Source: Clostridiales bacterium
Lineage (GTDB): Bacteria > Bacillota > Clostridia > Peptostreptococcales > Anaerovoracaceae
NCBI GenBank assembly: GCA_009778415.1
Contig: WRJV01000320.1
Coordinates: forward strand, 1 to 16,100
Direction of reading: 5' to 3'
DNA: 16,100 nucleotides
This document shows positions 1-6,881 of the stretch, piece by piece. The notes beneath the pieces were generated by a model. It did no database searches, had not been told where the DNA came from, and was given only the letters and a program-made list of their open reading frames with translations. Numbering within the stretch: the stretch's first letter is position 1; each line of letters begins with the position of its first letter. Position numbers and translations under genes: made by a program.

Positions 1-231
1 CCACCGCCCACTTATATAAAGATGGACATCGAAGGCGCCGAATTGATGGCGCTGAAAGGCGCTGAAAACATCATTCGAAGCCACAAGCCCAAACTCGCGA
101 TTTCTGCATACCACAAGCCCGAGGATGTTTATACATTGCCAATGCTTATAAGAAGCTATCGCAACGATTATAAATTTTATTTGCGACATTACACCAACTC
201 CCTCAACGAAACAGTGCTTTACGCTGTATAA
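1..231 (+). CDS. FkbM-family SAM-dependent methyltransferase, C-terminal fragment
   Basis: The reading frame is open from the first base, so the start lies outside the window; 76 C-terminal residues are visible. The segment YIKMDIEGAE (about residues 6-15 of the fragment) matches the hallmark K-x-D-x-EG-x-E motif of FkbM-type methyltransferases. It is followed by the usual helix and a strand (KLAISAYHKPED), and a C-terminal stretch ending NSLNETVLYAV. FkbM enzymes O-methylate sugars or polyketides using S-adenosylmethionine and are common in polysaccharide and flagellin-glycan clusters. The SAM-binding N-terminal half is not visible, so activity cannot be judged. It stops 20 bp before the radical SAM gene and is probably in the same operon. 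A methylation step on the glycan is inferred from context; the family call itself is fairly secure. Confidence 0.8.
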   Translation, partial: PPPTYIKMDIEGAELMALKGAENIIRSHKPKLAISAYHKPEDVYTLPMLIRSYRNDYKFYLRHYTNSLNETVLYAV

Positions 232-251
232 AAAAGCAGTAGAGGTTCCAT

Positions 252-1280
252 ATGGCATGCATCAAACCATCGTACAATACTGAACGCATTATTTTAGGCG
301 AGCGATTGCCGCTTGAAGCGCCGCTTGCGCTTATCCTGGACACGAGCAGCCGTTGCAATTTTAAATGCATCTATTGTTACCGTTCAGGAAAAAAGGACGA
401 AAGCTGGGGCTATGCCGCGTTAGGCGAGATTATGCCGCCAGAGGTTTTCGAGCGCACGGTGGAGCAATTGAGGGAATTCTCGCAAACGATAAAATCAGTT
501 TCGCTGTCGGGGCATGGGGAGCCGATGTGCAATCCCCACCTTGCGAACTTTGCGCGGCTCTTGAGCAAATCAGGTGTCGTTGAGCAGATTGAAATGCACA
601 CAAACGCGTCATTGTTGACAAAAGACAATGTGGCAGACATAGCAAAATCAGGGTTCACGCGCATAGTCATTTCACTTCAAGGGCTTGATGCTGCCACATA
701 TGAACGCGTTTGCGGGGTGCCAATAGATTGGGAGAGCATGTATGGCAACATTAAGCTGCTGTACAAAAGCAAACCCGACATCTTGAAGTTACACGTCAAA
801 ATTTCGGACGCAGCCCTTGAAGAAGGAGGTTTTGAGGAGAATAAAGACAGGTTTTATGCCCTTTTTGGCGACATTGCCGATTCTGTTTTTGTGGAGCGGG
901 CTGTTCCGCTGTGGAAAAACATCAACATCGACAGAAGGGAAAATAAATTTGGATATGACTTCAGCTACATTGAGTATTGCCCACTCGTTTTTTACAAAAT
1001 CCTGGTGGCGCCAAGCGGCGACATTTTTCCTTGTACAAACCTTGCGCCGCCAATTAGCCTTGGCAATATCGGCGGCACCACGTTGCGCGAGGCATGGAAC
1101 AGTAAAGAAAGAGTGAAATTCCTTATAGAGCACCTGCAATTAACCCGTAAAAACCACACGCCTTGCATTGGCTGCTTTGTGCCGGAAAACAGCGTGACGT
1201 CATGCAATGACATAATTGACCCATATAAAGATGCAGTACTGGACAGATTGAAAAAGGAGCTTGACGATGGAAGGGACTAA
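252..1280 (+). CDS. Radical SAM protein with SPASM/twitch-type C-terminal cluster domain
   Basis: This 342-residue protein has the radical SAM CxxxCxxC motif at C35, C39 and C42, which binds the 4Fe-4S cluster that cleaves S-adenosylmethionine. A GHGEP segment near residue 80 fits the SAM-binding GGE-type motif. The C-terminal part has further cysteines (C243, C261, C305, C308, C318). They sit in a G-x4-C plus CxxC pattern typical of SPASM or twitch auxiliary clusters. Such proteins modify peptides, sugars or other small substrates; the substrate here cannot be read from the sequence. The ATG at 252 has AGAGG at 241-245 with 6-nt spacing. The gene overlaps the next by 14 bp, implying coupled translation. 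Its place beside carrier-protein, adenylation and glycosyltransferase genes suggests tailoring of a glycan sugar or of its acyl group. Confidence 0.88.
   Translation: MACIKPSYNTERIILGERLPLEAPLALILDTSSRCNFKCIYCYRSGKKDESWGYAALGEIMPPEVFERTVEQLREFSQTIKSVSLSGHGEPMCNPHLANFARLLSKSGVVEQIEMHTNASLLTKDNVADIAKSGFTRIVISLQGLDAATYERVCGVPIDWESMYGNIKLLYKSKPDILKLHVKISDAALEEGGFEENKDRFYALFGDIADSVFVERAVPLWKNINIDRRENKFGYDFSYIEYCPLVFYKILVAPSGDIFPCTNLAPPISLGNIGGTTLREAWNSKERVKFLIEHLQLTRKNHTPCIGCFVPENSVTSCNDIIDPYKDAVLDRLKKELDDGRD
1251..1259 (+). promoter_or_regulatory. Ribosome binding site that selects the ATG at 1267
   Basis: AAAAAGGAG ends 7 nt before the ATG at 1267. An in-frame TTG at 1261 lies only 1 nt after it, too close for initiation. 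ATG 1267 is therefore taken as the start of the Rossmann/SGNH-like gene. Confidence 0.75.
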
Positions 1281-2565
1281 GAATTTCGCTTGGCCTGTTA
1301 CCGCTGTCAGCAAGGAAGACTTTGACGTTGTGCGAAGTTGCGTTGCCAGCAGCGGAAACCTGTTTCGCGACAAGAAAATCATGATTTTTGGTGCAGGGAT
1401 CAGAGGTTCGCTAATATCTGTGATATTGGAGGCAGAAGGGTTCACAAACATTCTTTTTACTGACAACAACCCGGACAAGTGGGGAGGATGCATCGACAAT
1501 CATCCTATCGTCCCGCCGGAAGCAGCTATAAGCATGCGGGGGGAAACGGTTATCGTCATTTCAACAGAGGAAGGCGACCCCATTAAGGCGCAGCTGGAAA
1601 AGGCAGGCCTGGTGGAAGGCGTCGATTTCCTGTTCCCCAAAACTGACCTTTATGACAAGTTTGCTGGCGAGTTCGAGAGAAAAGCAGAAAATGGAATACT
1701 GGCAATGGGCGATTGCATGTTTGAGGTGGTTTCGTTTCACGATGTCAACAAGCAGTCGCTGGCCGAGATGATCTTCGAGAGGCTGGGAAATGAAAATATT
1801 AAGCTATTGACTATGCATGGCATGGGCATGCGCTCGTTTTACCATATTTTAAAAGCTCAATCGGCAATGGGGATGCGGCCCGGCATATTTGTAGTTATGA
1901 TCAACTTTGAAACTTTGACGGACAAGCAGCACCTGCTGCCAAGGTCTCAGCACTCAAAGCTGATGCGCCGGTTATCCGACATCGTCAAGGGTGTTGACGG
2001 CGGTGAGCTGTCTGAATATGCATGCATTACAGAACAAAGAGTTAAAAACGTGCAAGCGGAATTCTTCACTACCAACAAACAAAAGTCCGCTCCATACACC
2101 AATAGCACCGGGGACATCAGCATCAAAGCAGCCAGGCTTTTTTTCAAGCTGCACTACATGTACAAACTTGACCCAAATACAGAAAACTTAGAATATCTAG
2201 CCAAAGTTTTTGAATTTGCGCAGGCGGAAGGATTTCACGTGATACCGTTCGTGCCGCCGGTCAATTATGAGCTGGGGGAGTCGCTGTTTGGCGAAGCATT
2301 TCAGGCTGCATATCGGCGCAATTTCAAAATCGTTGACGACCTTACAAAGAAATACAATTGCGATTTGCTGGATTTGAGCCATCTATGCACCAAGGAGCTG
2401 TTTTCGGGGAGTTTCACGCCGGACGAAACTACAAATTGTGAGGGCAGACAAAAAATCGCAGACAAAATCACGCGCGAGATTGAGAGGGTACGCAATGGAT
2501 GCATTAAACGTGAGCAAATTGGTTTTGGAGATATTGAGCGAAATACAAGATTGCGACGATGTTAA
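1267..2565 (+). CDS. Rossmann-like plus SGNH/GDSL-like two-domain protein, possible acyltransferase
   Basis: The protein has 432 residues and no signal peptide or membrane segment, so it should be cytoplasmic. Residues about 35-140 form a nucleotide-binding-like fold with IFGAGIRG (residues 40-47), then LFTDNNPDKWG and a closing VIVIST strand. Residues about 145-410 resemble SGNH/GDSL hydrolases and DltD/AlgJ-like acyltransferases: a GDC block at 148-150 where GDS is usual, a central PGIFVVMINFE strand, and a late DETTNCEG block at 386-393. The canonical Ser is Cys150, and the His of the usual DxxH motif appears to be Thr389. It may therefore be catalytically altered or inactive. It overlaps the radical SAM gene by 14 bp and the carrier-protein gene by 71 bp. 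Next to the carrier protein, a role in acyl transfer or acyl release is plausible but unproven. The SGNH call is tentative. Confidence 0.6.
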   Translation: MEGTKNFAWPVTAVSKEDFDVVRSCVASSGNLFRDKKIMIFGAGIRGSLISVILEAEGFTNILFTDNNPDKWGGCIDNHPIVPPEAAISMRGETVIVISTEEGDPIKAQLEKAGLVEGVDFLFPKTDLYDKFAGEFERKAENGILAMGDCMFEVVSFHDVNKQSLAEMIFERLGNENIKLLTMHGMGMRSFYHILKAQSAMGMRPGIFVVMINFETLTDKQHLLPRSQHSKLMRRLSDIVKGVDGGELSEYACITEQRVKNVQAEFFTTNKQKSAPYTNSTGDISIKAARLFFKLHYMYKLDPNTENLEYLAKVFEFAQAEGFHVIPFVPPVNYELGESLFGEAFQAAYRRNFKIVDDLTKKYNCDLLDLSHLCTKELFSGSFTPDETTNCEGRQKIADKITREIERVRNGCIKREQIGFGDIERNTRLRRC

Positions 2566-2755
2566 AAACGACACTTTGCTGCTGGAAAGAGGGATTCTGG
2601 ATTCATTGAGCATTATATATCTGATAAATGAATTGGAAGAAAGGCTCAATATGACGATCCCCTTGGAAGATGTAGTGGAAGACAATTTTAAAAGCATTGA
2701 ATCCATTGTTGAGTTTGTCTTGACCCGCATAAACGATGGACTTGCTGAAAGCTGA
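2495..2755 (+). CDS. Acyl/aminoacyl carrier protein (phosphopantetheine-binding)
   Basis: This 86-residue protein has the carrier-protein motif ERGILDSLSIIYLI, with Ser37 in the DSL motif as the expected 4'-phosphopantetheine attachment site. It has the usual helical pattern, with an acidic helix II/III region (NELEERLNMTIPLEDV). The LLERGILDSL arrangement is closest to DltC-type and stand-alone aminoacyl carrier proteins, not fatty-acid ACP, which usually has GADSLD. The start at 2495 is chosen because GAGAGGG at 2482-2488 precedes it by 6 nt and the product has normal carrier-protein length. An in-frame upstream start at 2438 would add a basic tail overlapping the preceding gene. It starts 71 bp inside the preceding gene and is followed after 23 bp by the adenylating enzyme, its likely loading partner. 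Confidence 0.88.
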   Translation: MDALNVSKLVLEILSEIQDCDDVKNDTLLLERGILDSLSIIYLINELEERLNMTIPLEDVVEDNFKSIESIVEFVLTRINDGLAES

Positions 2756-2778
2756 AGACCTAGACGGCGGGAGTTGAC

Positions 2779-4317
2779 ATGGAAAAGAACGCGATAGAAT
2801 TTTTGGAAAATGCGGCAGCCAAATTTCCAAACAACGTGGCGTGCGCACACGGCAAGGCGGCGTACACATATTCGGAGCTGCAGTCAAAAGCCAAGGGCAT
2901 TGCCAGCCAGCTGATAAAAATCTGTTCTCCAAGCGACCCGGTGCTCCTGTTTATGGAGAAAAGCTGCGAAGCGCTGTTCGGATTGTGGGGGGTTGTTTGC
3001 GCCGGATGCTGCTACGCTGTCGTCGACACGGCATTGCCGGCGCATAGGATACGCACAATTATCAGTACGCTGGATGCAAAATGCATAATAACGAAAGCAA
3101 ATCACGCGCCTATGCTCCGAAGCCTGGGGTTTGCAGGCCAAATTTTGGATGCAGACAGCATGCTGGGCGGGGCAGTGTCGTCAGATGACGAACACAGGCT
3201 GGAAGAGATCAAGGAGAGCATTTGTGATGTCGACCCGCTATACGTCATGTTTACTTCGGGGTCAGCCGGGACGCCAAAAGGCGTGGTTGTCAGCCACCGC
3301 GCAGTGATAGATTTTATCAGCCATTTTACGCAGTTGTTTGACATACAGGCAGATGATGTCGTCGGAAACCAGGCACCATGGGATTTCGACGTATCAGTCA
3401 AGGACATTTACTCAGCTGCAAGAACCGGCGCGGCCTTGGAGATTATTCCCAAGAAGAAGTTTTCGTTTCCGAAAGAACTGATTGATTTGCTTGAAGAAAA
3501 GAAAGTAACAACTTTGATATGGGCAGTCTCTGCGCTGTGCATCATGTCGTCAAGAAACGCTTTTGAATACAAAAAACCAGCTGCAATAAACAAGGTGATC
3601 TTCAGCGGCGAAGTGATGCCGATCAAGCAGTTCCGAATATGGAGGGAGGCATATCCGGACGCTGTTTTCGCAAACGTGTACGGGCCTACGGAAATTACTT
3701 GCAATTGCCTTTACTACATAGTGGAAAAGAATTTTACGGGCGAGGCGCTGCCCATTGGCAAGCCCTTCCCAAACAGAAGGGTATTCTTGCTCGATGAAGA
3801 AGGCAGCCTAGTTGAAAAAACCGATGCAGACAAAATCGGTGAGATCTGCGTTTCAGGATCTTCTGTTGGGTTGGGGTATTACAACAATAAAGCCGCAACG
3901 GACGCAAACTTCAAGCAAAACCCGCTGAACAAGCGGTTTGCCGAAAGAATTTACTGCACAGGCGATCTGGCGTACTACAATCAAGACGGCATGATGTGCT
4001 TTTATTCCCGAAAAGATTTTCAGATCAAGCATATGGGGCACAGGATAGAACTGGAGGAAATTGAAAGGAACGCTGATGCGGCAAGCGGGATTGTCAGGGC
4101 GTGCTGCGCCTATGACGGTAAGAACATCATATGCTTCTATGAAGGCGGAACCGGAAAAAAAGAACTCGCCAGGGAGCTAAGGCAAAAATTGCCACAATAC
4201 ATGATTCCCGCAATGCTGGAACAGGTAGAAACGATGCCTGTCACTAAAAACGGGAAAATTGACAGAAAAAAACTGCTTGACAATTTGAGCAAGAAAAGGG
4301 GGCCAAGCCGTGCTTAG
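2779..4317 (+). CDS. DltA-like amino acid adenylating enzyme (stand-alone A domain)
   Basis: The 512-residue protein is a complete stand-alone adenylation enzyme. Core motifs run in order: A3 TSGSAGTPKG (residues 159-168), A4 WDFDVSVKD with the Asp that in amino-acid-specific A domains contacts the alpha-amino group, A5 YGPTE (301-305), A7 CTGDL (393-397), A8 GHRIELEEIE, and A10 NGKID with catalytic Lys493. Length and Lys position are close to DltA (about 500 residues). It should activate an amino acid with ATP and load it on the phosphopantetheine arm of the adjacent carrier protein. The amino acid cannot be deduced reliably. Real Dlt operons also encode the membrane proteins DltB and DltD; none is here, so teichoic acid D-alanylation is unlikely. 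GGGAG at 2769-2773 precedes the ATG by 5 nt. It overlaps the decarboxylase gene by 8 bp. Confidence 0.9.
   Translation: MEKNAIEFLENAAAKFPNNVACAHGKAAYTYSELQSKAKGIASQLIKICSPSDPVLLFMEKSCEALFGLWGVVCAGCCYAVVDTALPAHRIRTIISTLDAKCIITKANHAPMLRSLGFAGQILDADSMLGGAVSSDDEHRLEEIKESICDVDPLYVMFTSGSAGTPKGVVVSHRAVIDFISHFTQLFDIQADDVVGNQAPWDFDVSVKDIYSAARTGAALEIIPKKKFSFPKELIDLLEEKKVTTLIWAVSALCIMSSRNAFEYKKPAAINKVIFSGEVMPIKQFRIWREAYPDAVFANVYGPTEITCNCLYYIVEKNFTGEALPIGKPFPNRRVFLLDEEGSLVEKTDADKIGEICVSGSSVGLGYYNNKAATDANFKQNPLNKRFAERIYCTGDLAYYNQDGMMCFYSRKDFQIKHMGHRIELEEIERNADAASGIVRACCAYDGKNIICFYEGGTGKKELARELRQKLPQYMIPAMLEQVETMPVTKNGKIDRKKLLDNLSKKRGPSRA
4294..4302 (+). promoter_or_regulatory. Ribosome binding site supporting a GTG start at 4310
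   Basis: AAAAGGGGG ends 7 nt before the GTG at 4310, but 16 nt before the next in-frame ATG at 4319. The spacing favours GTG as the decarboxylase start, inside the end of the adenylation gene. Confidence 0.6.
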
Positions 4318-5539
4318 CATGGAACAACTAACTTGTATTGCGGATAAATACAAGACGCCAACATATGTTTTCGACATAGAAGAATTAACCAAGAGAGCGC
4401 AATCCATTAGAAAGATCGCCGGAGAGGACATCGGGCTTTGTTTCGCCATGAAAGCAAATCCGTTTCTCGTCCACTACATGAAACCGCTGGTAGACAGGTT
4501 TGAAGTATGTTCGCCAGGGGAGTTTGCCATATGCGGACGGGAAAAGTTAAATATGCATAGCGTGGTGCTGTCCGGGGTGTTTAAGAGCAAAGACGATGTT
4601 GAACATGCAATGCAATCGGAAGTTGGGGTATATACAGTCGAGTCCGCAGGGCAGTGGGAAACGCTGTCAGGCTGTGCCAACCAAGCGCAAAAGAAAATAT
4701 CGGCACTGCTGCGCCTGACAAGCGGAAACCAATTTGGTTTGGATGCAGCTGACATAGAAAGGATTGTACAGTCGAGGGCCGATCATCCAAATATTGAGAT
4801 TAGAGGGATACAGTTTTTTTCAGGCACGCAAAAGAAAAACATGGAACAGGCGGCAAAGGAGATTGAGGAGGTGGGCAGGTTTTGCAATCATTTAGAAGAG
4901 AAATATGGTTATCACGCTGAAGAAGTGGAATACGGGCCCGGACTGCCCATCGCATATTTTGCAGAAGACGCGGACAATCAAGATTTTTCAAAGCTGGAGC
5001 AGCTGACGGATTTGCTCAAGCATATTAGAAAAAAGCATAAGGTCACATTGGAGATAGGAAGGTATTTTACTGCCACATGCGGCATGTATTTGTCCAAAAT
5101 TGTAGATATCAAGGTCAATAAAGGCTGCGGCTATTGCATAATTGACGGCGGCATTCATCACGTCAACTACTATGGGCAGGTATTGGCGTTGAAATTTCCC
5201 AAGGTGAACGTCGTAAAAAACGAGAACGGGCACTATCGGCCGGACATAAAGGAATGGACGATATGCGGCTCTTTATGCACTACTGGCGACATACTGATGA
5301 AAAAGTACCCTATGGACAACCCCAATATTGGGGATTTGATAGTGTTTTACAATATTGGGGCCTACTCCATTACTGAAACAAGCTACTTGTTTCTCAGCAG
5401 AGAAATGCCCCTCGTGCTGGCAGGGCTCAGCAATGAAGCAAGCGGGGTGGGAATAGAGATATTGAGGCAACGGGTAAAAACAGACAGGTTCAATTCAAGG
5501 CAACAAATGGGAGAAAGGGGAAAACATGAAATACGGTAA
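4310..5539 (+). CDS. PLP-dependent fold-type III decarboxylase, BtrK-like
   Basis: This 409-residue protein belongs to the Orn/DAP/Arg decarboxylase group 2 (alanine-racemase fold). PLP would bind Lys48 in FAMKANP. Other family features are FEVCSPGEF, SGNQFGLD, EIGRYFTATCG, the active-site segment GSLCTTGD with Cys323 and Asp327, and IGAYSITETS with Tyr352. The segment GIQFFSGTQ has Phe where DAP and ornithine decarboxylases have a His that stacks on PLP. That pattern fits the BtrK and exosortase-associated branches, from memory of the family. BtrK decarboxylates glutamyl bound to a carrier protein in butirosin synthesis. With a carrier protein and adenylating enzyme immediately upstream, decarboxylation of a carrier-bound aminoacyl group is the favoured inference. 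A free amino acid substrate remains possible. GTG 4310 is preferred over ATG 4319 on ribosome-binding-site spacing. Confidence 0.87.
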   Translation: MLSMEQLTCIADKYKTPTYVFDIEELTKRAQSIRKIAGEDIGLCFAMKANPFLVHYMKPLVDRFEVCSPGEFAICGREKLNMHSVVLSGVFKSKDDVEHAMQSEVGVYTVESAGQWETLSGCANQAQKKISALLRLTSGNQFGLDAADIERIVQSRADHPNIEIRGIQFFSGTQKKNMEQAAKEIEEVGRFCNHLEEKYGYHAEEVEYGPGLPIAYFAEDADNQDFSKLEQLTDLLKHIRKKHKVTLEIGRYFTATCGMYLSKIVDIKVNKGCGYCIIDGGIHHVNYYGQVLALKFPKVNVVKNENGHYRPDIKEWTICGSLCTTGDILMKKYPMDNPNIGDLIVFYNIGAYSITETSYLFLSREMPLVLAGLSNEASGVGIEILRQRVKTDRFNSRQQMGERGKHEIR

Positions 5540-6881
5540 TTTTTGCAACTATGGAAGAACCGGGATAAACATTGGAGACTATTTGCAATTCATTACGGTA
5601 TCGCAGTTGTATGAGCGAATGGGAATCCCCGAACGCGACATCTGCTACATTGGCCTTCGCGATGTTGTTCATTATCGCGGCGAGGACCTTGTGCTTCCAA
5701 TTAACTTTTCTATTACTGATTTCGTCAAAGACGGCCGAATTGCGATACCTCCCCAGATTACCCCTGTTTTCCTGGCTGTGCAGTTAAGCTCGGTAGAGCA
5801 TTTCCCTGCAAAGGAGGCCTTTCTTTGCGACGAATACAACAAAAACTACTTTCTGCGGCATGCCCCCATCGGTTGCCGTGACGAGGCGAGTTACGGCTAT
5901 TTCACAAGGAACGGCATACCTGCCTACATTAACGGTTGTTTGACGGCGACGTTCCCCAAATCAAACAGCCTTTCCGGGGACAGCATAGTCTATGTCGACG
6001 CCCCAAAGGCTTTGCTGCCTTGGGTTCCACAAAACCTGCTGCAGGAGAAAGCCCTCTTTGCCACGCAGCAATTTCGTTTCAGCGAAGACGAAATAAAGGA
6101 TTACCGCAAAATATTCGACTTCATTCATTCCAAATACGAATTTTTCAGGCAAAATGCGCGCCTTGTCGTCACATCCAGGCTGCATGTCGCGCTTCCATGC
6201 ACAGCGTTTGGCATTCCTGTAATACTGGCAAGAGACAGCGTAGACGAACGTTTTTCGTTTATTGAAGCATACGTGCCCATTTACAGCCGCGAGGACTACC
6301 AGAGCATTGATTGGTCGCCGAAAGCGCCGGATATTGAGCCGGTAAAAGCACGTTTGGCAAACTTGGCCATTAGCAGGATCAGAGCCGCCAAGGAAAACAT
6401 GCATGTTGAGAATGGAGAAGACGAATTATTTTTTACATCCATGTTCGAGACGCGCAAAAAGCGGGAAGAGTACAAAGACCCGCATGTCGCTATGCACAAA
6501 AATGGGTACAGATTTGAGGAATACGCATTGAAGAACTGGCTGCCAAAAGGCACAAAGCCCATCAAGTATGCGCTTTGGGGAGCGAGCCACAACAACGCGC
6601 ACTATTGGCAAAACCTAATTGAAACGAAGTACCCAAGCGCAGAACTGGTAGCAGTGCTGGACCGGTACCGAAAAGACGAGCTGTTTGGCATCCCTTTTGA
6701 AACGCCTGACGTTTTGGCAGAGATGCCGGACGTACACGTGATTGTGTGCGCTGTAAGCGCAGTAAACGACGCCTTGGCGTTGTTCGCGCGCCTCTCCTTT
6801 GAAGAAGAGCGATACTGCATAGTGTCCGATTGCTTTATTTCAGAAACAGACATTGAAAACAGGAGGTTGGCTGCAAAATGA
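5526..6881 (+). CDS. Polysaccharide pyruvyl transferase family protein with C-terminal Rossmann-like domain
   Basis: This protein has 451 residues. The N-terminal part (about 1-290) matches the polysaccharide pyruvyl transferase family: the NIGDYLQ segment at residues 15-21 and the TSRLHVALPCTAFGIPVI segment starting at Thr216. The family transfers pyruvate ketals to sugars, but many members have no assigned reaction. A second domain (about 340-445) begins KYALWGASHNN, with an acidic strand end at VLDRYRKDE and a VIVCAVSA strand. It looks like a small Rossmann nucleotide-binding module similar in layout to the N-terminus of the protein at 1267-2565. The start is supported by AGAAAGGGG (5512-5520), 5 nt before ATG. 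It overlaps the decarboxylase by 14 bp and shares ATGA with the glycosyltransferase downstream. Pyruvylation of the flagellin glycan is an inference. Confidence 0.78.
   Translation: MKYGNFCNYGRTGINIGDYLQFITVSQLYERMGIPERDICYIGLRDVVHYRGEDLVLPINFSITDFVKDGRIAIPPQITPVFLAVQLSSVEHFPAKEAFLCDEYNKNYFLRHAPIGCRDEASYGYFTRNGIPAYINGCLTATFPKSNSLSGDSIVYVDAPKALLPWVPQNLLQEKALFATQQFRFSEDEIKDYRKIFDFIHSKYEFFRQNARLVVTSRLHVALPCTAFGIPVILARDSVDERFSFIEAYVPIYSREDYQSIDWSPKAPDIEPVKARLANLAISRIRAAKENMHVENGEDELFFTSMFETRKKREEYKDPHVAMHKNGYRFEEYALKNWLPKGTKPIKYALWGASHNNAHYWQNLIETKYPSAELVAVLDRYRKDELFGIPFETPDVLAEMPDVHVIVCAVSAVNDALALFARLSFEEERYCIVSDCFISETDIENRRLAAK

Noticed and set aside
2779..4317. dltA of a teichoic acid D-alanylation operon
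   Set aside because: No DltB-type membrane acyltransferase or membrane-anchored DltD is present, and the neighbours are sugar and flagellin genes.
5320..5360. Perfect 14-bp palindrome CCCCAATATTGGGG with a second AATATTGGGG nearby
   Set aside because: It is inside the decarboxylase coding sequence and reflects two NIG-encoding stretches; no regulatory context is visible.
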